Assembly (NCBI GenBank): GCA_963924555.1
Contig: OZ004587.1
Coordinates: forward strand, 6,030,075-6,094,074
DNA length: 64,000 nucleotides
Reading direction: 5' to 3'
Source: Crambe crambe
Taxonomy: Eukaryota > Porifera > Demospongiae > Poecilosclerida > Crambeidae
The notes beneath the pieces are model-generated. The model was not told the origin of the DNA. It ran no database searches and saw only the letters and a list, made by a program, of their open reading frames with translations. Every line of letters begins with the position of its first letter. Position 1 is the first letter of the stretch. Shown here piece after piece: positions 1 to 13,500 of the stretch. The translations under genes and the position numbers were made by a program.

Positions 1-85
1 AAATGAAGTTATAACAACTAATTTTTCGTAACAACCATGGAGAGCAGAAAAATTGATAACTAGCTATCAGCATGTGAAATACTAC

Positions 86-291
86 CTGAACGTATGTAGC
101 ATGTTGTGGCCCTAATGAAGGAGTGACAACAGAAGATACAAAGAATGCAGTTGAACTCCTTCCATTATAAACTCTATCAGTTATAGTGTTGAAGAAGTGG
201 ATTTCATAGCCATTGATCCTTCCACAGGCTACACTAGGTGCCTCCCACACCACAACCGAACACGTAGTGTGGACAACAGGAGCTTGATGAG
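86..291 (-). CDS. Copy A: Fn3 domain (penultimate exon)
   Basis: A 206-bp exon reading [51 protein letters not shown]. The W-x-A-P and G-Y-E-I-H-F strands are typical of fibronectin type III. In the other three copies the next exon completes the domain with VRVTNGTWSEP and a stop. Confidence 0.75.
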
Positions 292-1527
292 CTGCATAAG
301 AAGGTAAGCTGAAAAGAATTGCTGATTTATCATATGAGCTAGCTAGTTATACGAGTTGAGCATTCATCAAACAGCTCATAGCTATATACGTATTTCTCAC
401 ACTCTCAAATAGCTAATCAGCAAACTACGTATTTTCACTATCACTAGCTATAGGGAATGCATGCAAGTGTGGATACTTTGTGTGGCCATCACTATACTTT
501 TATAATCATACTCCCTCCCTCCTCCCCCACACCCTATAACTCACTGCAATGAATGTTATCATAGATGATCACTCTAGCATAACTAGGAAGAATTTTGATC
601 CGACTTTTTTCCTGAGGAGAGAGGGGAATGTATGTCCCATTTCTTGAAATGGTGATACTGGTTATGTTGACAACAATTGTCTCCACTTGTTCGGGGATGG
701 TGTCAGAAATTATAGCAATGGTGAACGTCAGGGATCTTGTGCCATTAGAGAAGGTTAGGTTAGTCGAAGGAAGCATCATGTAGTCACTTTCAGCTTCATA
801 AAAAAAGTGAACAGAACAACATTGATACTGGGGCACCCAAGGGCATGTGCTGAAGTGGAGTATGTATTGCTGTGATGTTAAAATGAATTTTACCTCTTGC
901 AGAAGCTAGTGTGCTAGTATCATCTGTATATAGCAAGAGATACAGAAGCAACAAGTATTCCTAGATTCCCACTCAGAGACACATTAAGGGTGGCATTTCC
1001 TGCATCTTCACTGACTTCATAAGACGATTGGTTGAAGCTGAATGTTAGGACTGTAATTAAATTTTAAAAAAAATTCTCCAATGAAAAGATGGACAGTGTG
1101 TTAGTCTTTGATTTACCATCATCATCAAGTATAGTGATGTTAAGAGATGTAGAAACTAGTGAAACAAGTGACGAAGATGGCTGACCCAATAACCTCAATG
1201 TTGCCTCTAGCACTTCAGTGAGTTCAAATATGTCATCCTTTATTAATGGGACGCAAGCAGCAGATCTGTTGTGTGTAGCATTGAAGATAAACACCAGAGA
1301 ACCACTGCCATCTATTAAATTAGTATGGTTGCAGTGTTGAAGAGTTATGTTAGTATACATGAATAGGAACTTACAAATTACTGATTTACTGGAGAAGGCA
1401 AGCTGTACAGCTATATTTCTCCCTAGAATTCCTGATACCACTCCAACCTCCACACAAGCCGTTCCATCATCTTCACTGACATTGTATGGTTGATTGATAA
1501 AGCCAATCACAACCTCTGCATGTAAAT

Positions 1528-1596
<69 letters not shown>

Positions 1597-4500
1597 CACT
1601 ATAGGGTCATTTTGTCATCATAGGCATGAAATTAATATTACCATCATTATCTAGAATATTGACAACAGCACGAGCAGGATTAAATCGGACATTTGGAAAT
1701 GGAGTGGAGGCATATCTTATAATCCCAAAGAAGTTTTCAGTGTCCTGGGCTTCTAGTATGTTGTCATCCTTGATGAGAAGCTGGACAGTAGCAGACTCTG
1801 CACTAGTAAGTCTAAAAGATGTTGCATTGCTACCAATATAGTCATGACCATCTATGACATGAAAAAAGAGTGGGATCAGTACTGTAGTTATAATGTAGAA
1901 ACTTACCCATAGCAGATCCTTGAGATGTAAAGAGCAACACATGTACATTAAATCCTAGCTCTCCTTGCAAGACTCTGAATGAAAATTCCACAGCTCCAGC
2001 TCCTTCACTAACATTATATTCCACAGGATCAAAGCCAATTGTAGCAACTACAGTGTAAATATTATTTTAGGACTTGTGTGATGTCCAAGCAAGGCTAAGC
2101 AGAATAACTCACCATCATCATCTTTGATTGCAACTGAACCAACCAAAGTTCCAAACATAATTCTTGCACTTTCATGATCTGAAAGAGAGAACCGTACCCT
2201 GCTCTTCATAACATGAGCTGTTGGTGCAAGATGGACAAACATGGTCTCTTCTAACTCAGTAATGTTATCATTGATGATGGGGACTTCAAATGATTGGGTT
2301 CTAGCACCACTGCTGAAAGTTAAACTGGTCCCAGACACTGCAGTATAATCCACTCCAGCTGCAGGATGTATAGTATCAGGAATTTTATTATTGAACTAAT
2401 CATAGACTTACACATAGCAGTGGCTGCTTGATTGGCTCCATCAGTACTGGCAGTCACGATGAAACTAAGTTCTTGAATAAATTCACCAACAAGAACAACA
2501 CTCACAGTTTGAGAACCACCATTCTCATTAATTATGTAGTCCACAGGATTCAAATTGAACCTGATGACTGTAATGATAAAGAGATCGATACCACATCATA
2601 ATATGACTACAATTGTTCTAAACAATAATTATATGCTATTTGTGCACTCTTTATAAATCTGGGGGCTCAGCCCAACCTACCCCCGTCTCAGCCACCGTGC
2701 TACTACAAAGTGTACAAGGACATTATAAAAAAATTACCATCATCATCAAAAATGGTAGTATATGTCCTTCCAGGATCAATCCTCACACGTTCTGGTTGCT
2801 GACCATGAAAACTCAACCTTGCCTGGAAGGTCTCAATGAGTTCATACACGTTATCATTTACGAGTGCAATGTTGATAGTGGAGACATTGGTTGAAGCATC
2901 AAAAGTGTATGTTTGTGGTCCTGAATAACTGAAATCACTGCCAACTACATACATAATGAATAAAGCAAATAACATAATACGATTCTTTGGACAGGAATGG
3001 CTTCACTTACCAACAGCTGATACACTGAAAACTGAGAACTCTACCGACACTTCTCTCTGAAGACGTCCTGATACTACACCAATCTTAACAGCAGCAATTC
3101 CTTTTTCATTTGCAGTATATGGAGCATCAATGAACCCAATGACTGCATCTATAATGACATCATAACTATAAGAACAAAGATCTAAGACTATTTATACAAC
3201 TATTTATAGCTAAGGTATATCTTACTAGCTTCTTCACACAATTTATATGCCTTCCATACACAAGCTAAACATTGATAGCTAGCTAGCTAGCTACATAGAT
3301 GGGTTAAAATTTTAGAATTACCATCTTCATCTACAATTGTGATAGATGTGATATTGGGTTCGATCAATAAAGTGGCTGTTGACTGAGAGTGTAAGTTTGG
3401 ACGCAAGACAAGTGTAAAAATTTCATCTCTCTCGTAGACATTATCATCAATAATAGAAATGTTAGAGCAAAACTTGCGTGGCTTGGAAGAACCACTGCTG
3501 ATAGGAAATCGATGAATACTCTGAAAAGGTCTAATTTCAATAAAATCAGTCCCATCTATTAAATGATTTATCAGTAAGAATTAATAGCTGATAACTAATG
3601 TTTATTACCTGCACTTCCTGCAACTGTAATGTATTCAGTGCTTATTTCAAATGCAAGTTTTTCGCCTGGTGGTGGGTTAGTCATTACGATGCAAACTTCG
3701 ACTGAACCAATGGCTTCATTAACTGTGTACTGGAGCTGCTCAAAACCAACAATGACATCTAAATAATAAGCAAACAAACATTCTAAGAGCTGGAATTACT
3801 TCAATTTGTACATGCATGGCTAATGAAAAAGCTTACCATCATTATCAATGATGTTTATCAAAGTATTTGCAAAAAGGTTAGTTGGAGTTTCAAATGTAGG
3901 ATATCCATAGGCTACGGCACTTGCTTGGAAAGTCTCTGTACTTTCTGGAAGAGTATCATGGTTGAGAAAAAAAGGAAAGGTAATGTTCTGTGTTTCTGGA
4001 GGGAAATTAATGAGAGTGAATACTCTTCCTGGTTGTCCAATGCTATAGTCGTAACTGATGCCATTAACAGATTGCAGTGTAGCAGCTTGTAAGCCAATAC
4101 CACTGGAATTGACATATATGGCCACAGAGTACATTTGCTCAGTAATACGATTATCTTCTTTGATTAGTGTCAAATTTAGTGACATCTTGTGGTTAGGCTC
4201 TTGAAAGTTGTATGATTGTTGCAAGAAGCCTATTTTAAGAGCTAAAGTATAAATGTTAATGACAGGATATATCATTCTGGTGAAAGTTTATTTTGGACTT
4301 ACAGTCATTGTCAATGATATTGCAGATGCTTGTGTTTTGTTCTATCTTCACCCGTGAAGTATTTAAGGCAGAAATGAGTCGTAGTGAAACAATGAACTGC
4401 TGCATATTTGCTTCATTAATTTCATCATCAACTATAGGAATATCAGCTGGCAATTCAAAGATAGGTCTTGGTAAGCTTTCATCAGGAGGGAAAATGATAT

Positions 4501-7500
4501 CTATCACAGTTCCATTAAAATCTGCCTCCTCTGTGCATGATATCAGAGTATTAGGTATATCAATTGTAATTGGAAAAAAAATGTGAATCTTACGGGCTCT
4601 ATTTGGAGATATTTCATCATCAGGAAAATCACCAATGATGTTTCTTGACTGAGCAGCAGTAACTGTCAATGGAGTTAGCTTCAATGCTACAGGACTGGCA
4701 AGGAATGTGGACTGGCTTTTTTTAAACACTCTCACTGGCATCACTGAATTTTGTTTTTCTTCAGCCCAGTAGCTGCATCCAGGTATTGTGAATACAACAA
4801 CTACAAGGTCAAAGAATCACAACAGAAGAATCAGACTCAGTCTCTCTCTGTATGTAAATCTAAAAGACATAATTACCATTGGTATCTAATATCGTTCCCT
4901 TCACTTTGCTGACAATTACTGTGCTATTTCCAAACGTAGATAATGGAGTGTGCAGATTCAATGAGATGATAAATGTCTCATCTTCTTCTTGGGCAACTGC
5001 ATCCACTAGTAGTGCAAATGAGATGAGTTGTCGATCAGTACTTCTAGGTGATATGTTTATGATATTTCCACCTAATAAATGCACATCTTCTCTGCCTGAT
5101 AATGGAAAAAAGTTATAATTATTACTCTGTGTGCCTATTAAATTGTTTGAAAAGAATATATGCTAGCTATGACTTCAAGATGCATAAAACATTACCTGCA
5201 GTTACAGGAGTCAGTTTTATTGAACCAGTGACCTCTTGAGAGGCTAATCCTGATAGGAAGCCAATTTCAACAGCATAATTCTGCAATCGTTCTTCCCCAA
5301 TGAATTCAGTTTGATTGAACCCAAACACTGTAACAAAAAAAAACAGCAAAAGAAAGAAAACACTTTTACCAGCAGTAGATATAGAGCTAACTATTGATTC
5401 ACTTAGTCATCATAATAGCTACTAATTTTTGTATTAAATAAAGGTCAAATTTGGCTCCAGACAAACTACTTTTTGATGTGAAAATGAAGTATATTCATAG
5501 TTATAATTATGTGTAGCTATAGAATGTGTCTGCATAGAGGCATTTTAGCGTGCATTTTTATGCATAATTTTTAACACTTCTATTTTTACTATATTTCTCA
5601 CCAATGGGACAAGCTGTACATCCTTCATGTTCACTAGTTCGAAAAGAAAAACCAACTGGTCCTTTACCATGAGTACAACAGATATTCTGTGTGACGACAT
5701 CAAAGGAACCTCCACAACTTGAAGTGCCATAACATATGACTTCATGAGACCTCACAATTACTACATGAATGTTAGGAGTGCGGGAATCAATTGTGTTGTC
5801 CACATACCTTCATACCTTCTTATGATGCATATTAACAGTGGAGAAAATTAATCGTAAGATAAATAAATGGGCTGAATGCACATGTGTAGGTCTTTGTAAA
5901 TGCTCAAATTTTGCCTATTATTCTATTCTTGTATTTTCAAAAACTGTGCTCATTATTCTTTAGTGAAGTGTAGCTATATAGCTACCTATTATTCTCTCAA
6001 AATAATTATTTATTTATTTCCTGTAGTTGTACTGTAACATACTCAGGTCAGCAGTAGATCTAGACCTATCTGTATCTTGGCATGGATAGTCAATGCTAGT
6101 ACCATACGTGTTAATTAGACCATAGACTAGACCATGACATCACATTGCATCAATTCTTATGATGTCACTCCAAACTATTATTCTCCTTGCATGCTAGAGT
6201 TTGTCACTTACAATCACAAGAGACACCATTTCCACTATATCCATGGTTACATATACAGGTGAAGTTCTCAGGAGTGTTGAAACATGTAGCATTAGAGTCA
6301 CAGTTGTTAGTGGTAGCATTGGCACATTTATCTGTATACATCATTATAAAAATGCAGATACATGATTGATGATTAATGGGTACTATTTTTATTTTCCTCC
6401 ATACTGTATAATTCTTGTGATTAGACATTAGCATAGCAAGATCAGTGATTTTTTTAAAGCCAGGAAGATGTTCTTAAACCAATTATAGCTAATAATGTAG
6501 CTATAGAATGACATTATAATCAATAAAAGTTACTACTAGCTAAACTTTTTTACAATAACTTTATTTTATATGCACTTACTATCAATTGGTGCGACCAGTT
6601 TTAGTCCTCCAGGATAACCATAAGAATCTCCATAATTGAATCCATATACAGACACACCAATCTTTGCATCAGAATCAACATGCAAGAGCTTGTGGTTTCC
6701 AGCAGACAGGGCCACTCTAGTAATGTATCCACAAATGCATCCACTTGAGCAATAAATTTCAGTCCACGTCAAAGTTAATAGACTTGCAGAGTCAAGAAGA
6801 ATCTTGTTTGGCTGGTAATACCTTGTGGATACATATATTGTTATATAGTTTGTATCAAATCTTGATGGGATATTGAAGACATAGTTATTACTGTACTGTT
6901 CCACTGATGGTATCATCATCATGAAAGGGTCACCAGTGATGCCATCAGATTCAAATCCAAGTGCAAACTGAGTGACCAGTATTGGAGCAGAAGACTCGAT
7001 GCTGCAGAAGCTATTAGGGTTGATCATAAACTCAGTCCAATTTCCAGCAACCAAAAGTGAGTAGACCTTCACTTGAGGAAAAATTGTACAATTCACACTG
7101 AAAGTGGTAGAATTCTGAGCAGCAATGATCCTGATGATCTCTCCTGACATTCTCCCTTTAAGGGAAGCAAAAAAGAAAGAAGTGCCCCATATAAATGTTG
7201 GAGGTATCTGTTCCATCAGGTGGTCACAAGCTAGAGTACTTATAGGTACTTCAGTACATCTGTGATTGCTAAAAAAGGATATTGGCTTTGTGGATGTTAT
7301 TTTCACACCAGTGGAGTCATAACTTGATATTAAGTATGTTTCAAGCTGATTCAACGTGACAGTAGCTGAGGGTGTAGTGATTGTGGTGTTATCTTCACAT
7401 CCTACAAGGAGCATGTCACTTGTGAAATATGGTCCAGGATATGTTATCCCATAGTATTCGTATTTATCCACTGCCAGGTGACTGCATGGCAAGGCTAGGA

Positions 7501-10500
7501 ATGCATCACTAGTATGAGGAGACCAATTGGAGAAGCCATATACAATGAGTTTCCTATCTCCCTCAGCTTTGACACGTATCCCTTTATTTCGCTCAGTGGT
7601 GCTGTTTGATTGAACTTGGAATGTATGAGGTACATCCACAACTGATGTTAAGCAATTTGTAGCTACTCCATTGAAGTTAAATCCTCTGGCCACCACTGTG
7701 AAATTTACAGGATCAGGTTCTGGTGTACTTATAAAAAGTTGGAGGGTTACACTCCGACCTTCATTAATATTTGTAGAAAATCCCACAAATAATTCATTAG
7801 CTGCATTCTCAAAAATTATTTCTAAAGAGAAAAATAGTAGTTGTCACGTAATATCCTACCTAACTGATTCAATATCTGTCTACATGCATGGGAATATCAT
7901 TAATTTGGTATGAACTGACATACCAGATTTAATTTGGGATTTAATTTTCATAACAATAAGCAACAATTGATGTTTCCTTTTCTCACTATCTTGCATGTAC
8001 ATACATGAAGCATTTAGGTCACAGTTGTTTAGTGGTGGTATTAGCACACTCATTGATATCTGTTCATTCAAGTAATAATAATAGCAATTGTTTTCAGATT
8101 AATCATTATTATGGTTAATATTTACTAGTACATTTACCCTCATTAGTTCGAGTGAAATAAATCCTGTAGTTCATAATTTCACTCCTACCTACTGCGCATG
8201 TGCAGATTAACCTAGTAACGAAATTCCTGAAGATTGTAGGCAAGCTTGATTGATTTCTACAGCATTTTTTCAGATGAATTGTAGGCACTAGGCTTATCTA
8301 AGTGAATTGTCATGATATCGTGGACATAACACCCCATCAGTCTCAGAATTTTAGATTTCCTAAGAGAAAATACGGAAAAACGAGCGCTCTTTCCACTCAG
8401 ATTAGTCTAGTGAAAGGTCTTTCAGTGCAATTATGCGACATATCTGATCCTTGGTTGGCCTGACCACTGAAAAAATGCTTCCGCCGCCCATGTTTTGTGG
8501 CGTTCACATAAACAGCTCCCTTATATGCTTTTTCATGCAATTTGGATATAATTGCATTCGGAATTGTCTAAAATCGCATGAGGCGAAGCCGAGTGCAATT
8601 ACCTAGCCAGTTCCTCGTACAATTATACCCAAATTACACTTAGTCTCACGTAGCCAGACACTTTCCCGTGAGGCGGGAAAGGGTCTGGCCCACTGACATT
8701 AAGCGTTTCGTTCTGGCAGGATGTATAGGGTGGGGGTGGTGGTGATCAATGAATCTCATTAAAAAAAGGCTGTGTCTACAGTCCCGGCAACGGGACCAGT
8801 CCCGGCAGGACACTTAGAAAATTTTTTCAAAGATTGAAAAAGAAAAAAAAAATTCCAATTCGGGAATCAAACCTGAGACAACACAGACAATAGCATGCAG
8901 CACTAACCGATGGGCTACAATGGCAACACTGCAAAATACTGTTTGAAAGCGATATTTATATTTCTAACTTCAAACTCTTTGGTTGCCTTAGGGAGCCCTT
9001 TGGGCCTGCACTGCAAGCTGGGCGAGTGTTGCCTAGCCTTGGAGTCACAACAGTGTGTGAATAGTATGTCCCATACACTAACGCTTGCTGTGCTCATTCC
9101 CTTGCAGGAGCCATTATAATAAGCCTGAACGGACCAATCCCGTTGCTCGGACTGTAGACACAGCATTAAAAAACCACGTGTCTATTAGTCAGCACATTTT
9201 TTGTGTGTGCACGAGTTCTACCAGCTTGAAGAAATGTTGCTTATGCAAAAGAGATTTACTCGGGTCTAAGAAAAGGAAGAAATTGCATGGAGATAGTGCA
9301 CAGAAATCGAGAGAAATATTGGAAGCATTTTGTCAGGAGAAGCTTGAGGTTGGCTTAGATATGATTGCAGAGACATCTGATGATGAATCCTATCTGTGTC
9401 ATAAATGTGATGGAGAACTTGCTAGACTTACTAGATTACAAAATGTGTTTCCTCCTCCATTATGAGCAAGCTTCAATCCCTTTGTGTTTTATCTGCTGAT
9501 ACTGGCAGCAATAGATCTAGAGTCAGCACTTCTAACAGCACAGCCAGCACTGCAGGTTGTGATATTACTGACACTTGAGGAAGTGCTACTCTAGTACAAG
9601 CAAAGCTACAACAAGCAGCAGAAAAAGGCATGCATCAGATTCTCTGTGTGATAATGATGGGGAAGAGAAGTCTAGGTGCAACTCTGTTTTTTTAAGCTTA
9701 CATTATTATAGCTATAGAATGGATAAAGTTTCTGCAGTCAGAGAAGCAGTGAATGAAATAGGATTCCATGAACTGAAGGAAAAGCAGGCTGAAGTGTGTT
9801 AATTGTATATCCCTTGGGTCCAGAGTGATAGTCAATATGAACGAACCTGTATTGTAAAATATCTTTTAAAAAACTGCGCACTTGTTATTTTTTTGCGCGC
9901 AATTGTATTTAATGAGATTCATCGATCACCAAGCAATTATCACTCACCTTGCATCCGGTGGAGCTCAGAACGAAACGCTTAACATCAGTGAGCCAGACCC
10001 TTTCCCGCCTTGTGCCGAAAACTGGGAAAGTGTCTGGCTACGCGGGACTAAATTACACTCAAAAACATGTAATTACCTATTCTAATCTTCCAGGGTGAAA
10101 TAATATAGTGCAGATGCATGCTTCATGTTTTACTCAAGTTATGTTATCAGTGTCTAGCACATTAGTAATAGCATGATAACATGATGTATTATGGTGAAAC
10201 ATTACCTATGCAAGTTGTCCCATCTCCAGTGTATCCATGATTACATGTACAGGTAAAGTTCCCAAGAACGTTGGTACATAGAGCATTTTGGTCACAGTTA
10301 TTAGTACTGTTACTGTTGCACTCATCTATATCTGCATGTTACATATTAAAGAGAGTTAATATGCATGCATGCTTACTAGCCCTCGAAACTTAAGTTAACT
10401 AGAGAAACCCTCAATTTTAACCACATGCAGTAGATCGAATTATAAACACTACATCCAAAAAAATGCTCTGAACTAGCTATACATGTAAAGCATTATAATT

Positions 10501-13500
10501 ATGATATTGCAGTACTATCTTTTCTTATTATCCACATCATCAGGTTCACTTCACTCACCTTATTACGTAACTATACCATGTATGTATAGCTAGGTACATA
10601 CATATTTAATGATATTATACCATAACAAAGAATGCCATTTCCTCTGTATCCATGGTTGCAATTACAGGTAAAATTCCCAGCAGTGTTGGTACATGAAGCA
10701 TTTAGGTCACAGTTGTTAGTGGTGGTATTAGCACACTCATTGATATCTGTTCATTCAAGTAATAATCATAGCAAGTGTTATCTTATTATTATGAGATTAA
10801 TTTTCCAGGGTGAAATAATGTGCAGATGCATGCATCATGTTTTACTCAAGTTATGTTATCAGTGTCTGGCACATTAGTAATAGCATATGATAACATGATC
10901 AATGTATTATGGTGTAACAGTATACCTATGCAAGTGGTTCCATCTCCAGTGTATCCACGGTAACATGCACAAGTGAAGCTTCCAACAGTGTTTGTACATA
11001 AAGCATTTAGGTCACAGTTGTTAGTTAAGGTATCAGCACACTCATCTATATCTGAACATGGAAAAAAAATTGGTAAATCTACTGCATGTTTCAGAAAAGC
11101 ACTTTCGTCACATAAAAATTAACAGCAATGCTGAGTCATTCATGAGGTCATCACTAACACTTATGACATTCATATTAACTGTAGTTATTGCTGTATTAAT
11201 TTTGTTGAAGACATAATTATTCAATAGAATTAGTTCTCATTGGTGGTTTGTTTCATAAGCTAATTTTATGAGAACTAATTCTATTGAATTTTTATCATGT
11301 TAGCTGAGAAAAATAAGCAGACATAATTATTCTCAGTTCCTATATTGGAAAGTTGCATTAAAGGATTAGCATAGATGCATGCTAGCACATATCATATCCA
11401 GCCTAGCTAGTAGGTACAGTCGAACCTCGGTCATCCGGACACCTTTGTCCAAGCATTTTTTCCAGGTTGCCGGATAAGTGAATTAGTCCAGATAAGTGAA
11501 ATAGCAATAGTGTTGAGGTTATGTTGGTTATTTGGAATTTTTTTAAAGCTAGTACTAACAGCTTAGAACAGTGTAGCTTGTTGTTATGCAGTTGCTAATT
11601 ATGTGCCTGTGCAAAGCACTCTCAGAAAATAACATTAAAATCCATTACACATGCTTGTAGTGCTATTCCTAATCTGGATAAATGAGGTTCCAGATAAACG
11701 AGGTGCAGATAACCGAGGTTACACTGTACATCATAGAAGTAGCCTAGACTTCCTGACCTACTCATGTAGATGACATGTAGCTAACTGAGGACAAATAAAT
11801 TTATCAGGACATACAGTGTGAATGTTTACTATAGCTACAGAATGGAAATACTAGCTAGATGACCATAGTGAGATTATTCAAGTGGCAAATCACATTAATT
11901 TTATTCTACTACGTAATGTAAGAGAGTTAATTTCTATAGTTGGATCAAGATTTCTCCTTTGTTTTCTTCCTAGTTATAGCTATACTGAAAAAAATATCAT
12001 ACTAGCATACAAAAAACAACGACAAAAACAACAACAAAAAAACAGGACTTCAATGTACAATATTCAGGACAGACCGTGCAAAATCAGCGATGTCCTGATA
12101 AACTGGAAACCCCCAGCAAATGAATATTGTTATCAGAGAGAGCGGTAGCTCTCTCTATGTAGGGATGACCTGGACAACGGCGTGCCACATAATACAAAAG
12201 TGGAATTCTAGTTCAAAAACTACTGTGAATACTGTGAATGATTATCCAGCCTAGTAGAGCCTATTACAATGTGCAGACCAAGTTTCAGGACCAGGGAGCT
12301 TACCGTTTCAGAAGTACGGCAAGCAGGTAAATCGTTGGATTCTTCTTCTCCTCTTTTTCTTCTTAGACAACCATATCTCTTGAACCACTCAAGCTAACAG
12401 CTATGATTTCTGGATAAATCCACTCCAAATTCTACCAACTACGATCTTTTGTACTTGTCAATCTTCGAAAGAGTGGATGTAAAAAAAGAGACACTACGGA
12501 GTACAGTACTCGACTAACTTAATTATTGGAAGCCATTTTTTATAATATGCATGCGCATGTAGGTCCAATTATTCCAAACTATAATCATGTACAGTGGTTA
12601 TACCCAATCTTGCAAAAATTGGTCGTCAGGCGTCATCCGTATACGCATGCGCACTGCTTGAATTTTGAAATTGCGCTCAGATTTGGAAAGAACTTTAGAG
12701 AAGTAAGCTTTGAAGAGCTAGCTAGTGACTGTTCTAGTATAGTTCTAACCTATTAGCATGCCATTCACCTTCTCCGGTGAGATTTCGAGGCTCAAAGTTG
12801 AGCATGCGCGAGAATGCACACTCAGCATTTTGCAAGATTCCATAAAACCACAGTACTCCGGTTTGCGGGAATCTTGCAAAAGCCAGTCGATGTCAGGCGT
12901 CATCCGTAAACTGACTACTATGCATGCATACTGTTTGAACTTTTAAAATTGCGCTCGAATTTGGAGAGAAGTAACTTCAAATAAGCCTTGAAGAGCTGGC
13001 TGGTGACTGTTCTAGTATACATCTAACCTTTGGTGTACAATTAACCTTCTCCAGTGAGATTTTTCGAGGCTCAACGACGAGCATGTGCGAGAATGCACAC
13101 TCAGCATTTTGCAATATAAACTGCCCGGCCACTCCTTATTGCGCATGCCCGCATTAATTAATAGCTACAACAAGAAAATAGTTATAGCCATTGATCATAG
13201 TGATTTCTTTCAGGTTCTTCTTCACCTCTGCACCCCCTCTCAGTCGATTATCCCTGAAGAATATAATATTAAAAATCAATATATTCTAATCATTGAGCTT
13301 TTTCTTGGCAAGGGAACACATTCTTTTAGGTGCAGGGCATGAAGGAATAACTACTTGTTATGAATATAAATTGGGGTCACTAGAAACAACTTTTTCAAAA
13401 AAGACACACCCAGCTAACGTGAACTATTGGCTGAAACTCTTGAATACGTGCAAAGTTTTAGGTATGAGGGCATGAAGTAGAGTGTATACTAAACTCCGAA

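Larger units (their letters stand above)
8641..10050 (+). mobile_element. Mutator-like element carrying gene fragments (Pack-MULE-like)
   Basis: Ends pair as long inverted repeats: TAGTCTCACGTAGCCAGAC at the left and the inverse of a TAGTCCCGCGTAGCCAGAC end at the right. Similarity continues inwards for over 100 bp (AACGAAACGCTTAA / TTAAGCGTTTCGTT and AATGAGATTCAT). It is flanked by the 9-bp direct repeat AATTACACT (8632-8640, 10051-10059). Long TIRs with a 9-bp target duplication are characteristic of Mutator-like elements. There is no transposase; inside are a zinc-finger-like fragment, a helicase-like fragment and a nested second element. It sits in a copy-A intron inside an older foldback sequence. 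Confidence 0.65.

Noticed and set aside
12526-13475. Series of short plus-strand open frames with similar peptides
   Set aside because: They arise from the 262-bp tandem duplication read in different frames.
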